Positions 10,370 through 21,232 of a DNA stretch of 64,000 bases are shown here, piece after piece. The notes under the pieces were generated by a model. The model ran no database searches and was not told the origin of the DNA. It saw nothing but the letters and a program-made list of their open reading frames with translations. The DNA comes from Macrocystis pyrifera (taxonomy: Eukaryota; Sar; Phaeophyceae; Laminariales; Laminariaceae), in contig JASSKH010000019.1 in NCBI GenBank assembly GCA_031763025.1, positions 7,708,336 to 7,772,335 of the forward strand. The letters run 5' to 3'. The first letter of the stretch is position 1; every line of letters begins with the position of its first letter. The position numbers and the translations under genes are program-made.

Positions 10370-12270
10370 TCATCCGGAGAAGCAAGTGCCACGCGTTGGA
10401 CTGTGTGCTGTTGCAACATGTGCGTCTGCTTCAGCACTACAGGCGTCGCGACTCGTCGGCTTCCTCTTGCATATTGCGTTAGCCGTTGATCCGAGGGATT
10501 TTGTTTTATTTTTGCGAGATGTGTGGTGACCTCCGTGGGTACACCGCGTATCGCCGCCGAAGCGGATTTCGTCGGTTATCGTTTCCTCGTCTGCGTATCA
10601 CCAGTCCACAGGGGGGCGGTGTGCTGTCGCAGTGTTTGCGCCTCCTTCAGCGAAGCAGGTGTCGCATCTTGTTGACTTCCTTGTCCACGTGTCATGTGCC
10701 GTTCATCCGGGGAAGCGTGTGCCACAAGATGGACCATGTGCTATTGCAGTGCCTACGCCTATTTCACCGAAGCAAGTGTCCCAACTCTTTGGCTCCCCCG
10801 TCCATGTTTCGTGTGCCGATCATCCGGGGAAGCATTTGCCACAAGTTGGACTGTGTGCTGTTGCAGGATATGCATCTGCTCCAGCGCTACAGGTGTCGCG
10901 ACTCGTCGGCTTCCTCGTGCATGTTTCGTTAGCTGTTCATCCGGGGGGAGCTTTTCGCGATATGTTCAGTTACCTCCGAGGGTACACCGGTGTATCGCCG
11001 CCAAAGCGAACTGTGTCGGTTCTCGTTTCTTTGTCTGCGTAGCACCCGTCCACAGCAGGGACGGTGTGCTGTCGCAGTGTGTACGCCTGCTTCCGCGATG
11101 CAGGTGTCGCGTTTTGTTGGCGCCCTCGTCCGTGTTTCGTGTGGCGATCATTCGCGGACGCGTGTGCTACGAGTGGAACCGTGTGCTGTTTCAGTGTGTG
11201 GGTGTGCTTCAGCGCTGCATGTCAGATATTTGCAGATGTCGCTTCTCGTCGGCTTCCTCGTGCACGTTTTGTTTGCCGTTCGTCCGGGGAAGCATGTGTC
11301 ACAAGTTGGACTGTGTGCCGTTGCACTATGTGCGTGTGGTCAGCACCGCAGGCGTCGCAACTTGTCGGCTTCCTCGCGCATGTCCGTGTGCCGTGCATCT
11401 TGGGGAGTGTTTCGCAAGGCGTTTCGTGGTGTCCGTGGGTACGCCGCGTATCTCCGCCGTCGCGGAATTCATGGGTACCTGTTTCTTCGTATGCGTAGCA
11501 GCTCTCTAGAGGGGGGGACGATGAATTGTTGTAGTGTGTGCGTCTGCTTCAGCAAAGCAGGGGTCGCATCTTAGTGTTTCTTCGTATGCGGGGCACCCGT
11601 CCACAGGGGGAGGCAGTGTCCTGCTGCAGCGTGTGCATCTCGCTTCAGCGAAGCAGGTGTCGCAACTTGTTGGCTTCCTCGCGCATGGTCGTTAGGCATT
11701 CATCCGGAGAAGTTTGTCTCGAGATGCTTCGTGATCTCCGTCTGTGCTGCGTAGCACCTGTCCACAGGGCGAGGCGGTGTCCTGTTGCAGCGTGTGCGTC
11801 TGCTTCAGCGAAGCAGGTATCGTAACTCTTTGACTGCCTCATGCATGTTTCGTGTGGCGTTCATGCGAGAAAGCGTGTGCCAGACGTTGGACTGTGTACT
11901 GTTGCAGTAAGTGCGTCGGCTTCAGCGCTGCAGGTGTTGCAATTAGTCGGCTTCCTCGCGCATGTTTGTCAGCCACTCATCTGGGAAATATGTTCGCGAT
12001 ACTCTTCGTGGTGTCCTTGGGTGCGCTGCGTATCTCCGTCGAAGCGGACTGCGTTGGTACTTGTTTCTTGGTACGCGTACCAGCCGTCTACAGGGGGGAG
12101 TGTGCCGTTGCAGTGTGTGCGGATACTTCAGCGAAGCAGGTCTGGCATCTTGTTGACTTCGTCGTCCTTGTTTCGTGTGTCGTTCATCTGGGGCAGTATG
12201 AGCCACACGTTGGATTGTGTGCTGTTGCAGTGCGTGTGCGCGGCATCCGTCCACAGGCGGGGACGGTGCG
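10370..12270 (+). repeat. Higher-order tandem array with hairpin in each unit
   Basis: About 13 units of roughly 115-130 bp share GTTGGACTGTGTGCTGTTGC, then CTGCTTCAGC, then GTCGGCTTCCTC and TTCATCCGGGGAAGC. Type A units carry CTTCAGCGAAGCAG, which with its flanks folds as CTGCTTC-AGC-GAAGCAG (a perfect 7-bp stem near 11805). Type B units carry CTTCAGCGCTGCAGG instead. Linkers of ~115 bp at about 10495, 10945, 11400 and 11985 divide the units into blocks in the order linker, A units, B units, giving a higher-order period near 450 bp. All plus-strand frames are largely open because of composition, so the long frames here are not good evidence for a protein. The mirror copy is at 33327-35227. 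Confidence 0.85.
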
Positions 12271-12351
12271 CTTTATCAGTCAGTCTGTAACTTTCTGTCC
12301 TGATTCGCGGGTATTCTTGGGCAATTGTGTCGCAGGTAGTTTTTCCTGTTT

Positions 12352-13032
12352 TTGCACCTGGTTAATTTTTCCCCGTGGGTGTTGCTAGTTGGGCTGTTTA
12401 TCCTGTCCGCGTGCGACGGAATGATGTTGACCTCAATCGCCGAACGGTCCGAGAGGCAGTGCAGTGCAGCCCGCGTTGAGGCGCGGTTTTGTGAGTTGAA
12501 CGATGACCTGCTTGGGAAAGGGGCAGTTTCTACGTGTGTTCGGGTGTGGGTTCGTTGCGTCGGTGACGACACCACCTTCGCACGTTCGCGTGTATGTCTT
12601 GTTACTACCTTTGCTTTTCCTCGCCGAACCCCTCGTTACGTGCTGCGTCTGCAGCAGCGGATGCTCTATGCGAACTGCGCTTTAACGGTCGACAACCTAG
12701 GGACGAGTAGTTGCGTTGGCGGGAGTGTGCGCACGGAGGAGTACGCTCGGCACTCCCTGGGGATTGGAGGCGCAACGAACTCGTCGAAAGGGGGAGCTGT
12801 ACCGGAGGGCTTGCAGTCCGGCAGTCGATGGACGTGTTTCGCCACTGGGCAGGACGCCAGCTGGACAGTAAACGGAATCGCCCAGGAGGTTCGTGACAAT
12901 GGGATCCCGCCGGACCTGGGTGGGAGCGGGTTGATCCACCTTATGAGTTGGACAGGCAGACGTAGCCAAATGTATATTCCGGTCATGCAGCGTGTCCGTG
13001 GGTGCCAAATGAAAAGAGTATGGAGGAGATAG
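12352..13032 (+). CDS. Candidate hypothetical frame with Ig-like pattern
   Basis: This is a 226-codon open frame. The first in-frame ATG is at 12421; upstream codons encode a hydrophobic stretch (VLLVGLFILSACDG) but lack an ATG, so an upstream exon would be needed. The C-terminal half contains WTCFATGQDASWTVNG, whose C-x8-W-x-VNG spacing resembles the B and C strands of an immunoglobulin fold, but this is weak. Both other strands are also partly open, so coding status is uncertain. The frame is identical in length in the mirror arm (32565-33245, minus). It lies between the tandem array and the inner 203-bp repeat. Confidence 0.3.
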   Translation: MHLVNFSPWVLLVGLFILSACDGMMLTSIAERSERQCSAARVEARFCELNDDLLGKGAVSTCVRVWVRCVGDDTTFARSRVCLVTTFAFPRRTPRYVLRLQQRMLYANCALTVDNLGTSSCVGGSVRTEEYARHSLGIGGATNSSKGGAVPEGLQSGSRWTCFATGQDASWTVNGIAQEVRDNGIPPDLGGSGLIHLMSWTGRRSQMYIPVMQRVRGCQMKRVWRR

Positions 13033-13066
13033 ATTGTCATGCGCGTTCCCCATGGTATAGCAACAT

Positions 13067-13085
13067 GGGGGGGGGGGGGGGGGGG
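13067..13085. repeat. Poly-G tract, 19 G (13 in the mirror arm)
   Basis: A pure G run. The mirror run at 32518-32530 has 13 C. This one difference explains 6 of the 14 net bases separating the arms. Confidence 0.9.
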
Positions 13086-13287
13086 CGCTAGCATGTGTTC
13101 GTAAATCGGGTCAATCCGTTTGTTAGAAGCTGGCGTCGAGCGTTCGACATTGCCAGTTGGGATGGAAGTTAACTCGAGTTTACGGATGCTAGCGTGGACT
13201 TGCTGTTGGAGTATCCTGAGGGGCTTGCCCTTCTCTCCGAGCGGGGGGGTGCGCAATAATATGATACAACTTTGAAAGAAGTGCAAA

Positions 13288-13490
13288 GCATAGTATTATC
13301 GAGGCACGAGAAAATGCGAGTTTTACACGTACGGAAGAAGTTTGGGCAACCAATCAGATCAACGGGGTAATTGTACGTAGCAATTGGATAGCCTTGAGAC
13401 ACACCTTGCCTGGTTCGTAGTTGCTGGCCAGCGATTAAGCACGTTGTCAAGCAGAGTCAGAGCTACAAGAGTTAAGGAGTGATACAGATA
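13288..13490. repeat. 203-bp direct repeat, inner copy
   Basis: This is the partner of 8973-9175. The possible exon on the minus strand is shifted by a one-base deletion in this copy, so if the exon is real this copy is decayed. The mirror copy is at 32113-32315. Confidence 0.85.
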
Positions 13491-13653
13491 ATTTTGAGTT
13501 CCCACCCAACCAGCGTGTTATACCCATTACTAACTCATTGCTTTTTCCTCTCGGACATCCAATGTAGCCTCGAGAACTATTTTTCGGTGTTAAATTGCAT
13601 CCTCGGTGGTCGTTATTCGCGAGGGCTCTTTGTTTACGCGAAGTACTCTTTAA

Positions 13654-13781
13654 ACTTCGCATGAACTGCCGCCGTAACGACCTCCTGCAACCACATATTC
13701 CGCCCACAGGACCTTGCGGGCCGTCATATCCCAAGAATGGGGGTGGAACACTTCTTGCGCATCCTCCCTGGCGTTCCATGT
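13654..13781 (-). CDS. Coding-like fragment
   Basis: The minus strand reads WNAREDAQEVFHPHSWDMTA followed by RKVLWAEYVVAGGRYGGS, then meets a stop. Amino-acid usage is strongly protein-like over about 40 codons, but no domain is recognised. It lies upstream of the inner 203-bp repeat on the same strand, so the two could be remnants of one gene. The mirror copy is at 31822-31949. Confidence 0.3.
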
Positions 13782-14803
13782 AAGATTGAAAGCGGATATT
13801 TCTTGGTAAGCTCTTCCCTACTTCACTTGCAGTGATGGCGTAGTGGAGAGTGGTACCCCGGCTTCTATCGCGTTTAGGATTGACAATGACTAGCGGAACT
13901 ATCTCATACGTGGTACATACGAAGCTTGAATGCGGTGGTTGTCAACCAAAACGACGTCTGTGGCAACCGCCTGGCGACCCTTTCTATTAGACATGACAAC
14001 GTATCACTCTAACTTTCGGCGGTTTCACGCTTGAAACCATTTCTACAGCGCAAAGTGACCAATTCAAAGGTCGACCTTGAGACTTACAATGTTGTGGTGT
14101 TAGCAAGCTACACTGCTGACGGAGGGAATTAGACGATATAGAACAATGTGTACTTTAGGTGGACGGGCTTGACTGAATAAAACATAACCTATCCGCTATG
14201 ACGGGCATGCTAGTTAGTACCGTTGTTAATACATGATATTCCCCCCCTCGGTATGCTGAAGACGGTGCTGGAAAGAGCTACTTGGTAGCGAAGGACAGAA
14301 CCATGCTGTCATTGTCGTTGAACAAGTCGCGTCCGTGTGTTCCATGCAATTTGCGTTAAACATAGACACCAAACCTTTCCACCCTTTGCCCTGTTCCCCG
14401 CATAGGATAAATTGACGCAACCAAAGAGTCTCGCGACCGGATATGCTCGACCAAGCTCTCCAAAACTATATTCCGATAAGTCTAGATGGTCCCCTCCAAC
14501 TCTACTACCGCTGTATCTTTGATCCTGTAGTTTTAAACACCGCCGCGGTCATATTTTGGCAATCTGTGAAAAACAATTGCATTGCGGACAGAGCTTCCGA
14601 TTGCCGACACTCTTTCACTACGTCATAGGCAACATTAATGAGTGAGATCATGATGGTCACATCAGGAAAAAAACCCAAGTACGAACAGAATCAGTACAGT
14701 GCGTATTCAAAGTGAGCACGTAGTGTACCTGTGAGAGTATTTCTCTCCTGATCTCATCGACATCTACTATAAATGCCAACCGTTGAAACGCAAAAATGCT
14801 TTA
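13782..14803. other. Intergenic with one allele-specific frame
   Basis: In the mirror arm a 122-codon plus-strand frame (30926-31294) is open. In this arm the matching region has one extra A at about 14533, which shifts it. Its translation is moderately coding-like, but no domain was seen. Confidence 0.35.
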
Positions 14804-15361
14804 TCCACAAGGGCATGGCAATGGTACAATGAAAAGTGAACCGCCTTTGGTGTGCACCTGGTCCGTTCAGAAATCTACAACGCTGAGTTTGCGGAACGTG
14901 CGTGGATCATATCAGCCTCCCCGTAAGCAACACCCAGTTCCGCGACGTAACATTCAGCAATAGGCTGCTGTCATATCGACTACCTCGTTTGTCCCTGTTG
15001 AAAGAGAATCGTTCATCTGCGTACCATCAACGCCCCTCCCGCGATATGACGAACATACATCTACTGATTGAAGCGTATCATTTCCCCCTCCACTAAATCC
15101 GATCAACGCGAAAAGGTAGAGGTTGCATATATAATCTAAATCAAACGAAATGTAATATTTTACCTGGCCGCTTATAGCCCTATCTGTTCACAATCGATGC
15201 TACCGACCATACTTGTGTATTATTCATCACACGCATTGAGATTTTTGGGAACTCTGAACATGGGGGTACCATTGAACTTTCGTCACACAGCAAACTCTCA
15301 CGGTGTTTTTGAGGGGCGAAGGCGGTGCCCAGAGAACCAGACACGGGTTAGTGGTCAAGGA
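14804..15361 (-). repeat. Decayed tandem copy of the root-cap-like gene's 3' end
   Basis: This segment aligns with the last ~10 codons and the 3' flank of the neighbouring gene (15369-15934). Both contain CTCTGGGCACCG-CTTCGCCC, then ATGGTAC-CCCATGTTCA, then GGTAAAATA-TACA and TATATGCAACC, in the same order at a 573-bp offset. The codons are no longer open. The mirror copy is at about 30243-30800. Confidence 0.8.
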
Positions 15362-15368
15362 CCTTCGT

Positions 15369-15870
15369 GCTAGTGAAATAGCCACACACGTATCACAAGC
15401 ACGATGAAAACCGAACCTCGTATAGTATGCACGTGGCCTCTGACAAAACCTGCAATCCCTTCTCGCGGACCGTGCGCGGATGCGACATCAACCGCTCAGT
15501 TAGCAACAAGTGTTTCTGTGGTGATACCTTCAGCAATAGTCTGCTGCCATATCGACAACTTCAATGCACGCTATTAAAAATATAATGTAGCATCGAAAAT
15601 CCATCCACGTTGTGTTTTTTTTAATAGATGTTTACGTGATAGAAGCGCATCATCTCATTCTCCACTCTTCTCAAACGACGTGCAATGGTGGCGGTTGCAT
15701 ATATATCGTCTAGATCACACGAGTGTAGTATTTTACCTCGACGCCTATAACCCTACCTCGTCACAATCGGTGGTAACGACCATACTTTAATGTCGCCCGT
15801 GACATCGTGTCCAGGCGTCCGGACTAATTGAACATGGGAGTACCATTGCATTCTGTTCGTAGAGCAGACC
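15369..15870 (-). other. 3' flank of the root-cap-like gene
   Basis: This is probable 3' UTR and downstream DNA, and it forms the intact unit of the 573-bp tandem duplication. No gene was seen in it. The mirror copy is at about 29734-30235. Confidence 0.5.
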
Positions 15871-16781
15871 TTAGCGCTTGTTGAGAAGGGCGAAGTCGGT
15901 GCCCAGAGGCCCCAACACACGGTAGTCTTCAACGGTGCCACGGAATGCCTCGAATCCCGTCATCACCTCGCGGCCGTCCTGATCCAGCACCGGGCGGGCC
16001 GTCTCACCTAGAATTCCTGACAACGACTCGTGGTCTAGGGATAGGCCGTCCAGTCCCACGTCCATCTGCCAGAACTCCAGGTCGGGCAAAACACGACCAT
16101 CCCAGTCTAGTTCCCCCTCCTCCTGGGAGTTCATACCGACGTTGAGGCGCACAGTCACCGATGATGTCACGATCTTAAAGACGGCATGGATGGACTGTAC
16201 ATCGGCAAGGTCATGCTGATCGATGTACTGCGCGCACCAGTTGGGAGCTGCCATGTCGTCAAAACGAAGGATCCAGTTTTCGAAGTGCTCCTCGATAGCC
16301 AGCTCGCGGGTGCCTTGCAGCATTTCGTCGTACAGACGGGCCCAAATCTTGTATCCGCCAAACTGACGGCACTCCGCGGGTAAGTTTGACGCCGACACAG
16401 TGATGCCATCTGCCACATGTTCGTCTCTGGAAAAATGAAGGAGGCCTTCTGCTTCCTCTCCGTCAACGACAGCGCGAAGTCCGCCGTCAGAAAGGCAGGG
16501 CGAGGTCACGCCGGGACACCCGTTTGTGTCGATAGCGTAGGGGTTCTTTACTTCGATAACAAGAGAGTGCCCCTCTGACAAAACGCTAAGGCCCGTGATT
16601 AGCTGGCGGTCAGGGAACTCCTCGGGCAGGGGAGCCGTCAACCGGACGTTCACATGAAGACTGACGTCCTCATCCTTAATCATGTTGTACCAGGCGCCAT
16701 CGACTCCAGACCAGTCAATCTTCTGGCCGCGGAGGCCTTTCATGTGTGGGTCATCGCATATGTCTGATCCATCCGGGCACG
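15871..16781 (-). CDS. Root-cap-like secreted-type protein, last exon
   Basis: This is the best host gene in the window, about 303 codons ending in TAA. Near the start the exon reads CPDGSDICDDPHMKGLRGQK, followed by IDWSGVDGAWY. A Cys, then DPH, then a G-x2-G-x-KIDWSG segment is typical of the root-cap/von Willebrand D-like extracellular family in plants and algae. Near the end, LSGILGETARPV and a later DYRVLGPLGTDFALLN match the family's GVLGQTYRP-type finish. The 3' splice site is the CAATTCAG just before the CG of the first codon, preceded by CTAAC and a T-rich tract, so the 5' part with any signal peptide lies on an upstream exon I could not identify. The exon is open and of equal length in both arms. 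Function beyond an extracellular or wall role is unknown. Confidence 0.75.
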
Positions 16782-18358
16782 CTGAATTGTTCGCGTTCAA
16801 TTTCGGGCAAACGGGATATCAAAAAAGTTAGTAAATGAACATTAATAGCCCCCAACGGAAACAGACAAACGACGCCCTTGAAGCGAAGAGAGTTCAAACG
16901 TGGGTGGGGGGAATCGAAACTGGCCTATGCGTTGCCTACGTGTGAGAAGCGTACTGTAGGATTCAGTGGTTGGTCGGTCAGTCGCTCTTTCTTGCTTAAA
17001 GCACTCGCATGAACAAAGACGAAAACATTTCCACCACGCAAGCATAGGTGTTAGCCGCCAAGATGATCCTGCATCTACGGCGAGATGACGAGTAGGACAA
17101 CAATTCATGGCATCATTAAGGATCACCCACTACATGCTTGTAAAGGCGGCGGACTACCGGTAGACCATAAACTCTTCTGTCAAGAGCAATCCGTGTCGAT
17201 GTTAACTGCATGGAGTAGCACTTGAGGCCGTTTTGATAGAGAGGCGTCGAAATTGGACGTGCGTGCAAAGCTACTGAAGATTTTCACGTAAAGTCAATGC
17301 TTTTGTATGTACAACGAGAGTTGTTGTAAGTATCTATGGCCGACTTGATAGCGAATATTGCCAGGGTGTCAGATTGGTCTTCGGCGGACGCCTTGGAAGG
17401 CTAAGCGTAGTTCAACACTAACAAGTAAGAGCGAGATGGCTAATAGGATGGGCCCACTGCGGAGTCTAATTTGCAAAGGAACAAGGGTGCTAGACGTTAA
17501 AATAAATACGTTCAAACCAACAAGCATTTCACGTACGTGCATTTTCTACGTGGGATGTTTTGGTGCAAGATAAAGTTAAGTTTGCACACTATTGATGTAT
17601 TGCACTGAGTCGCACCACGGACGATGTATCTTTCGAATATTGGTCAATCAGGCAGCATTTCGTAGTAAAGTATTAACACTGAACAGGTACTAATTGCGTA
17701 GGTTCTAATGTAAGAATCAACCACACTGCCCTCGAGGAAAAGGCGTGACCGGAACGTGTACTCTATGGTGGAAATCCATCGTGGTAGCGGAGTGTCCCAT
17801 GTGACATTGTGGTGAACGCCCTTGTCAAGAGGCGTCCCTCAGGATAAATACATTATGCTGAAAGGTTACGGAATCACGGATACGAAGAATATTAAATGAA
17901 TATATGATGACAGAGCAAAACACACAGCGAAGAATGGGGTCCAGTTCCCTCGATTCACCGTCAGCGAAGAGTTACAGACTTTACTGCTAGCTGTGCGCTA
18001 TAATGACCATTGTACCCGGCGACTGACTGCAAGCGTCACGTGAGTGAGTGGCTTATTATGGCGGTTGGTAGCGTGCGTACTTGGTGCTACTGTCATTGCT
18101 CGAACATCTGCTCGTGACCCATACCTGCGTGAAGCAACTAGTAATAGGGCGCAGTGGCAACACCTTTCTGCGGCCCCAAATCCACACATAATCCACATAT
18201 CCTTTCACGAGCGACTACAAACAGGTATATTGGGTATGTACCGTAATATGCACGGGTAGAGGTCACCGATAAGCCTGCCGTGCGGTACCCACTCAAGCTG
18301 TGAGCTCCAACAAAAGACCAACCCTTCGTCCTCAACGTGTGGCCTCTCTGGTCACTTC
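16782..18358. other. Upstream region of the root-cap-like gene
   Basis: This should contain the gene's intron and first exon. One candidate on the minus strand is a 57-codon frame starting near 17542 with the hydrophobic run GPILLAISLLLVSVELRLAF, but no convincing donor follows it. Nothing else is firm. The mirror copy is at about 27246-28822. Confidence 0.35.
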
Positions 18359-18800
18359 CTACCTGGCGAGAATTCTGGTTGTCGAAGTGGAGCCCAAGAC
18401 CCGTTGAATCGAGCGGGAAGAACAACAGGAAAGGCAAAAAACGTTGTTCAGATCAAATATGAGGAAAACACTCGTGGCTCCTGCTACAAATGTATTGCAA
18501 TTACTGAAGACACAACGTACGACGCGTGGTGGTACGATAAGGGATACAGTTAGCTTTTTTGGCGAAAACGCTGCGGGCTGACGGGGTTCCTCAACCTGAT
18601 GCACCCCATTATTGTTGGCGCAATACTTCTCCAGTGCTTGCGACAGGTTGAGGTTAAGCGTGTTCTTTTTTAAGAATATATCTTTCATGAAACTATACAC
18701 TGTAGCTCCTCAAATGAGTGATGAAACTCTGACAAGAACAGGTGCTACCTCTAACGCATTAGGTGTCTTGTTGACCACGTTCGACGCGACTTTACCCTGC
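18359..18800 (-). CDS. Coding-like stretch, unknown or decayed
   Basis: The minus strand reads protein-like segments such as KVASNVVNKTPNALEVAP, then FMKDIFLKKNTLNLNLSQAL and EKYCANNNGVHQVEEPRQP. The combined stretch is about 140 codons and is not continuously open, so it is either an exon pair or a decayed gene. I recognise no family. The mirror copy is at about 26804-27245. Confidence 0.35.
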
Positions 18801-20419
18801 TGCTGCGACGACGATACTTTCTAGGCGTCGTTGAGGCACGACAAAAGGCACGAGACTCGAAACAAGTGACATCTGCACGCCCAGTTACCGAACCCGCAGC
18901 GTGTACTTCTGTGAGGCCGTTGTTTCATCAACACAGCATCGTAGCGTTGATATCAGCAAGATCCTGACGGTCAGTCAAGAACTTGGTCCGCGGAAACCCA
19001 ACACAGCCTTTCCCCCCCAAAACCAAACAGCAACGGTAGGCATGGGCAACAGTTTAATTTCCGCCGGGAAGAGAGATGGGGAACCAAGCAAAACCTCCAT
19101 ACTTCTTTTTTGGTCACGGGGTTCGCACGGTAATGACAGGAGATAACTACTGTCAGTCGCGACCTGCTGGTTGGATCTACCAGAAAATACAGCCGGCTGA
19201 ATTTATCGTGCCCATGTCCCCCGAAACACGCACATTGTCGTTCGGAACAAAATCGAGCCGAGTTTGGGGATACGAGAGGGGGAGAGGGGTGGAGTACTGT
19301 TGATGAGAGCCTACCACTCTATGCCCTGAGGGTAGAAGCAACGGAGTGATATCAACTCGTTGAGTGTTGACTTCTCGTATGAACCGAAACATATCACATT
19401 AAGATCCTACCGTGACGGCGGGATGTGCACTCCATGTTTATCGTTTTTGTTCTCTGTATTATTCCGTGTCGATAGGAGTACCGACTTTCTCCTGAACCAA
19501 TGGCATGTGCCCTGATTGAATCCAACGTACGGATAACAGACGCCGCAGTATATTTGTTTCTGCTGACAAACGCGAGTCCCGAGCTCTAGTATATATGCCT
19601 GTACTGTATTGTTTTCTTCTGAAGATCGTTTATCCCGAGGCCTAGTATAAACACTTTTGGCGAAGAGTGGTACGTGCCGAACAGCGAAACGTCTAGAGGG
19701 CACGCGCAGGCATGCCCTTCAGAAAAAACAACGTCAAAGAAAATATCGACGAGGTACGTTCATGAACAGCTAAGATTGCCAACCTCACCGCATTCGCCGG
19801 ACGCCTCGGAGTTGATGCAAAGGCCGTGGAAGCACATACAGCCTGAAGGCGTGTGACAAATCTGAAAAACGACGGAAGGGCGGGCGAAGGAGGCGATATG
19901 AAAATAGCGTAGTTGTAAATGTTTTACTGTTACCGCTAGATGGCTGCGCAGATATTATCCAATTTTTGTCGACAGCAGCACCCAGTCTGCCCTATAGCTG
20001 ATTCTTTGATAGCGAAGGGATGAAATAAACACTGTCCGACGGCACCAATATAAATCTATACAGGAATATGTTGACATTGGGTTATTCACTAGAGCTTGGA
20101 TGCTGTTTCATGACGTGGACGAACGTCGCTATGCTTGTCGATCGTGGTGATCGGTCTCGGTCACGAACGCGTGAAATTTGTTCGGACAGGGTGTTACACG
20201 TCGATGCGTGATGCCATCTGCAGTATTAAATGTATCATGTGCTTAGTGAATGACGCCGACCGGGGCAAACCAATATGCCGCAAAACGTTGTCGTTCCGCC
20301 CTCAAACTGAAACGTGTGTGACTGGTGCTACGGTATGAGGAGTGCTTCTAGGTTGTTATTTTTGAGCCGCTCAGAGCCACTCGGCCGAGTGTTTACCTTA
20401 TTAATTTTCAGTCTTGAGA
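18801..20419. other. Intergenic across the inner end of the arm
   Basis: No gene was seen. The inverted repeat ends at 19189 only because the partner contig starts there (26415). Sequence from 19190 onward has no partner in the window. Confidence 0.5.
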
Positions 20420-20860
20420 TTAAAAGCCGTTTGATTTCGCGAAATGCACCAGAAAGGGATGGCCTGTTGTTCTGCTCGAACTAATAAGTTTTATCTCCAG
20501 CTTTGAGTGATGAAAAAAGAAACTCGCTTCTGTTGCGCAGACACCGTAAAGACGACGAGGGCACCCCGCTACCGAGGCACCACTCCTTTGGTGCGAAATC
20601 GCCAACACTAGCGTTATACGCATATCTCCAGGGTATTCGTGCAAATTTCGACGACACGAATCATGTTTTTCTACAGTTGGGATAAATAAAATGTTCTCCA
20701 TTCGCACAAGAGAGCGGTTGGCAAATATTGCAGTTAAAGGGGTTGAGTGACCGGCCAAGTTGTCAGGCAACAGAGAGGCACCTACCGACATTTCTTCATC
20801 TAGCAAGCGGGGACCGTCCAAGCGGGTGAAAAACTTTGACCAGAGGGGAACGTAACCCAT
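20420..20860 (-). CDS. Candidate hypothetical frame, 146 codons
   Basis: The frame begins with an ATG and MGYVPLWSKFFTRLDGPRLL. The first ~60 codons look coding; after that there is a donor-like GTAGGT within the frame (after ATGTCG) and the translation becomes less convincing. It lies in the same orientation downstream of another coding-like stretch (20939-21232) and of the retroelement, so it could be a host exon or an extra 3' reading frame of the element. No domain was recognised. Confidence 0.35.
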   Translation of the reverse strand: MGYVPLWSKFFTRLDGPRLLDEEMSVGASLLPDNLAGHSTPLTAIFANRSLVRMENILFIPTVEKHDSCRRNLHEYPGDMRITLVLAISHQRSGASVAGCPRRLYGVCATEASFFFHHSKLEIKLISSSRTTGHPFLVHFAKSNGF

Positions 20861-20938
20861 TTACATACCGGATATTGACACGCGAGCAGCATTATCTTTA
20901 TATGGAGCTAAAGACCGCTAAAGGACAAGTATGTTGAC

Positions 20939-21232
20939 TCAGCGTACAAGTCGGTCTATGTCGCGAAAGAAAATACACAGACAAATTAAGACTGGTGAAA
21001 AAAAGGGAAGGGTTGCTAGCCGGGGTGGCTCCAAGCTGCTACACAACGAAGACAAAAACGTAATGTCCCGCCATAGCCTAATTTGCTGGTTGTTCACCTC
21101 GCCGTTCTCAGGCGGCGCAAGTTCCAGGAAGCAATCATATCGGTCTTCAGTCAGTTCTGAACAAAACCCTACGTCCGTTGCCTTGCCACATCCGAGGTCG
21201 ACATTTGCCTGACTGAGGAAGCACTGCATCAT
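20939..21232 (-). CDS. Candidate hypothetical frame, 97 codons
   Basis: The frame begins at an ATG and reads QANVDLGCGKATDVGFCSEL, then LELAPPENGEVNNQQIRLWR. It is strongly protein-like until a T-rich tract resembling an intron end. The orientation and position suggest it precedes 20420-20860. I recognise no family. Confidence 0.35.
   Translation of the reverse strand: MMQCFLSQANVDLGCGKATDVGFCSELTEDRYDCFLELAPPENGEVNNQQIRLWRDITFLSSLCSSLEPPRLATLPFFSPVLICLCIFFRDIDRLVR

Larger units (their letters stand above)
1..19189. repeat. Left arm of a 19-kb inverted repeat
   Basis: This arm is the reverse complement of 26415-45589. Paired coordinates sum to 45604 near the inner end (19189 with 26415; 15871 with 29733) and to 45590 at the window start (1 with 45589), so only 14 net bases of length difference accumulate. 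Most visible differences are run-length changes, such as 19 G at 13067-13085 against 13 C at 32518-32530. A few are substitutions, such as the C/A change that turns a Pro codon into Gln in the frame around 1555. The match continues off the left window edge. I read it as the second haplotype of the same locus rather than a natural duplication. Confidence 0.95.

Noticed and set aside
10370-12270. CRISPR-like array
   Set aside because: Units are contiguous and diverged, with no unique spacers, no leader and no cas genes, in a eukaryotic setting.
10273-12388. Several long overlapping plus-strand frames read as a Cys-rich repeat protein
   Set aside because: All three frames are open together because the repeat lacks stops on that strand, and no single frame is kept through the array, so I treat it as repeat DNA.
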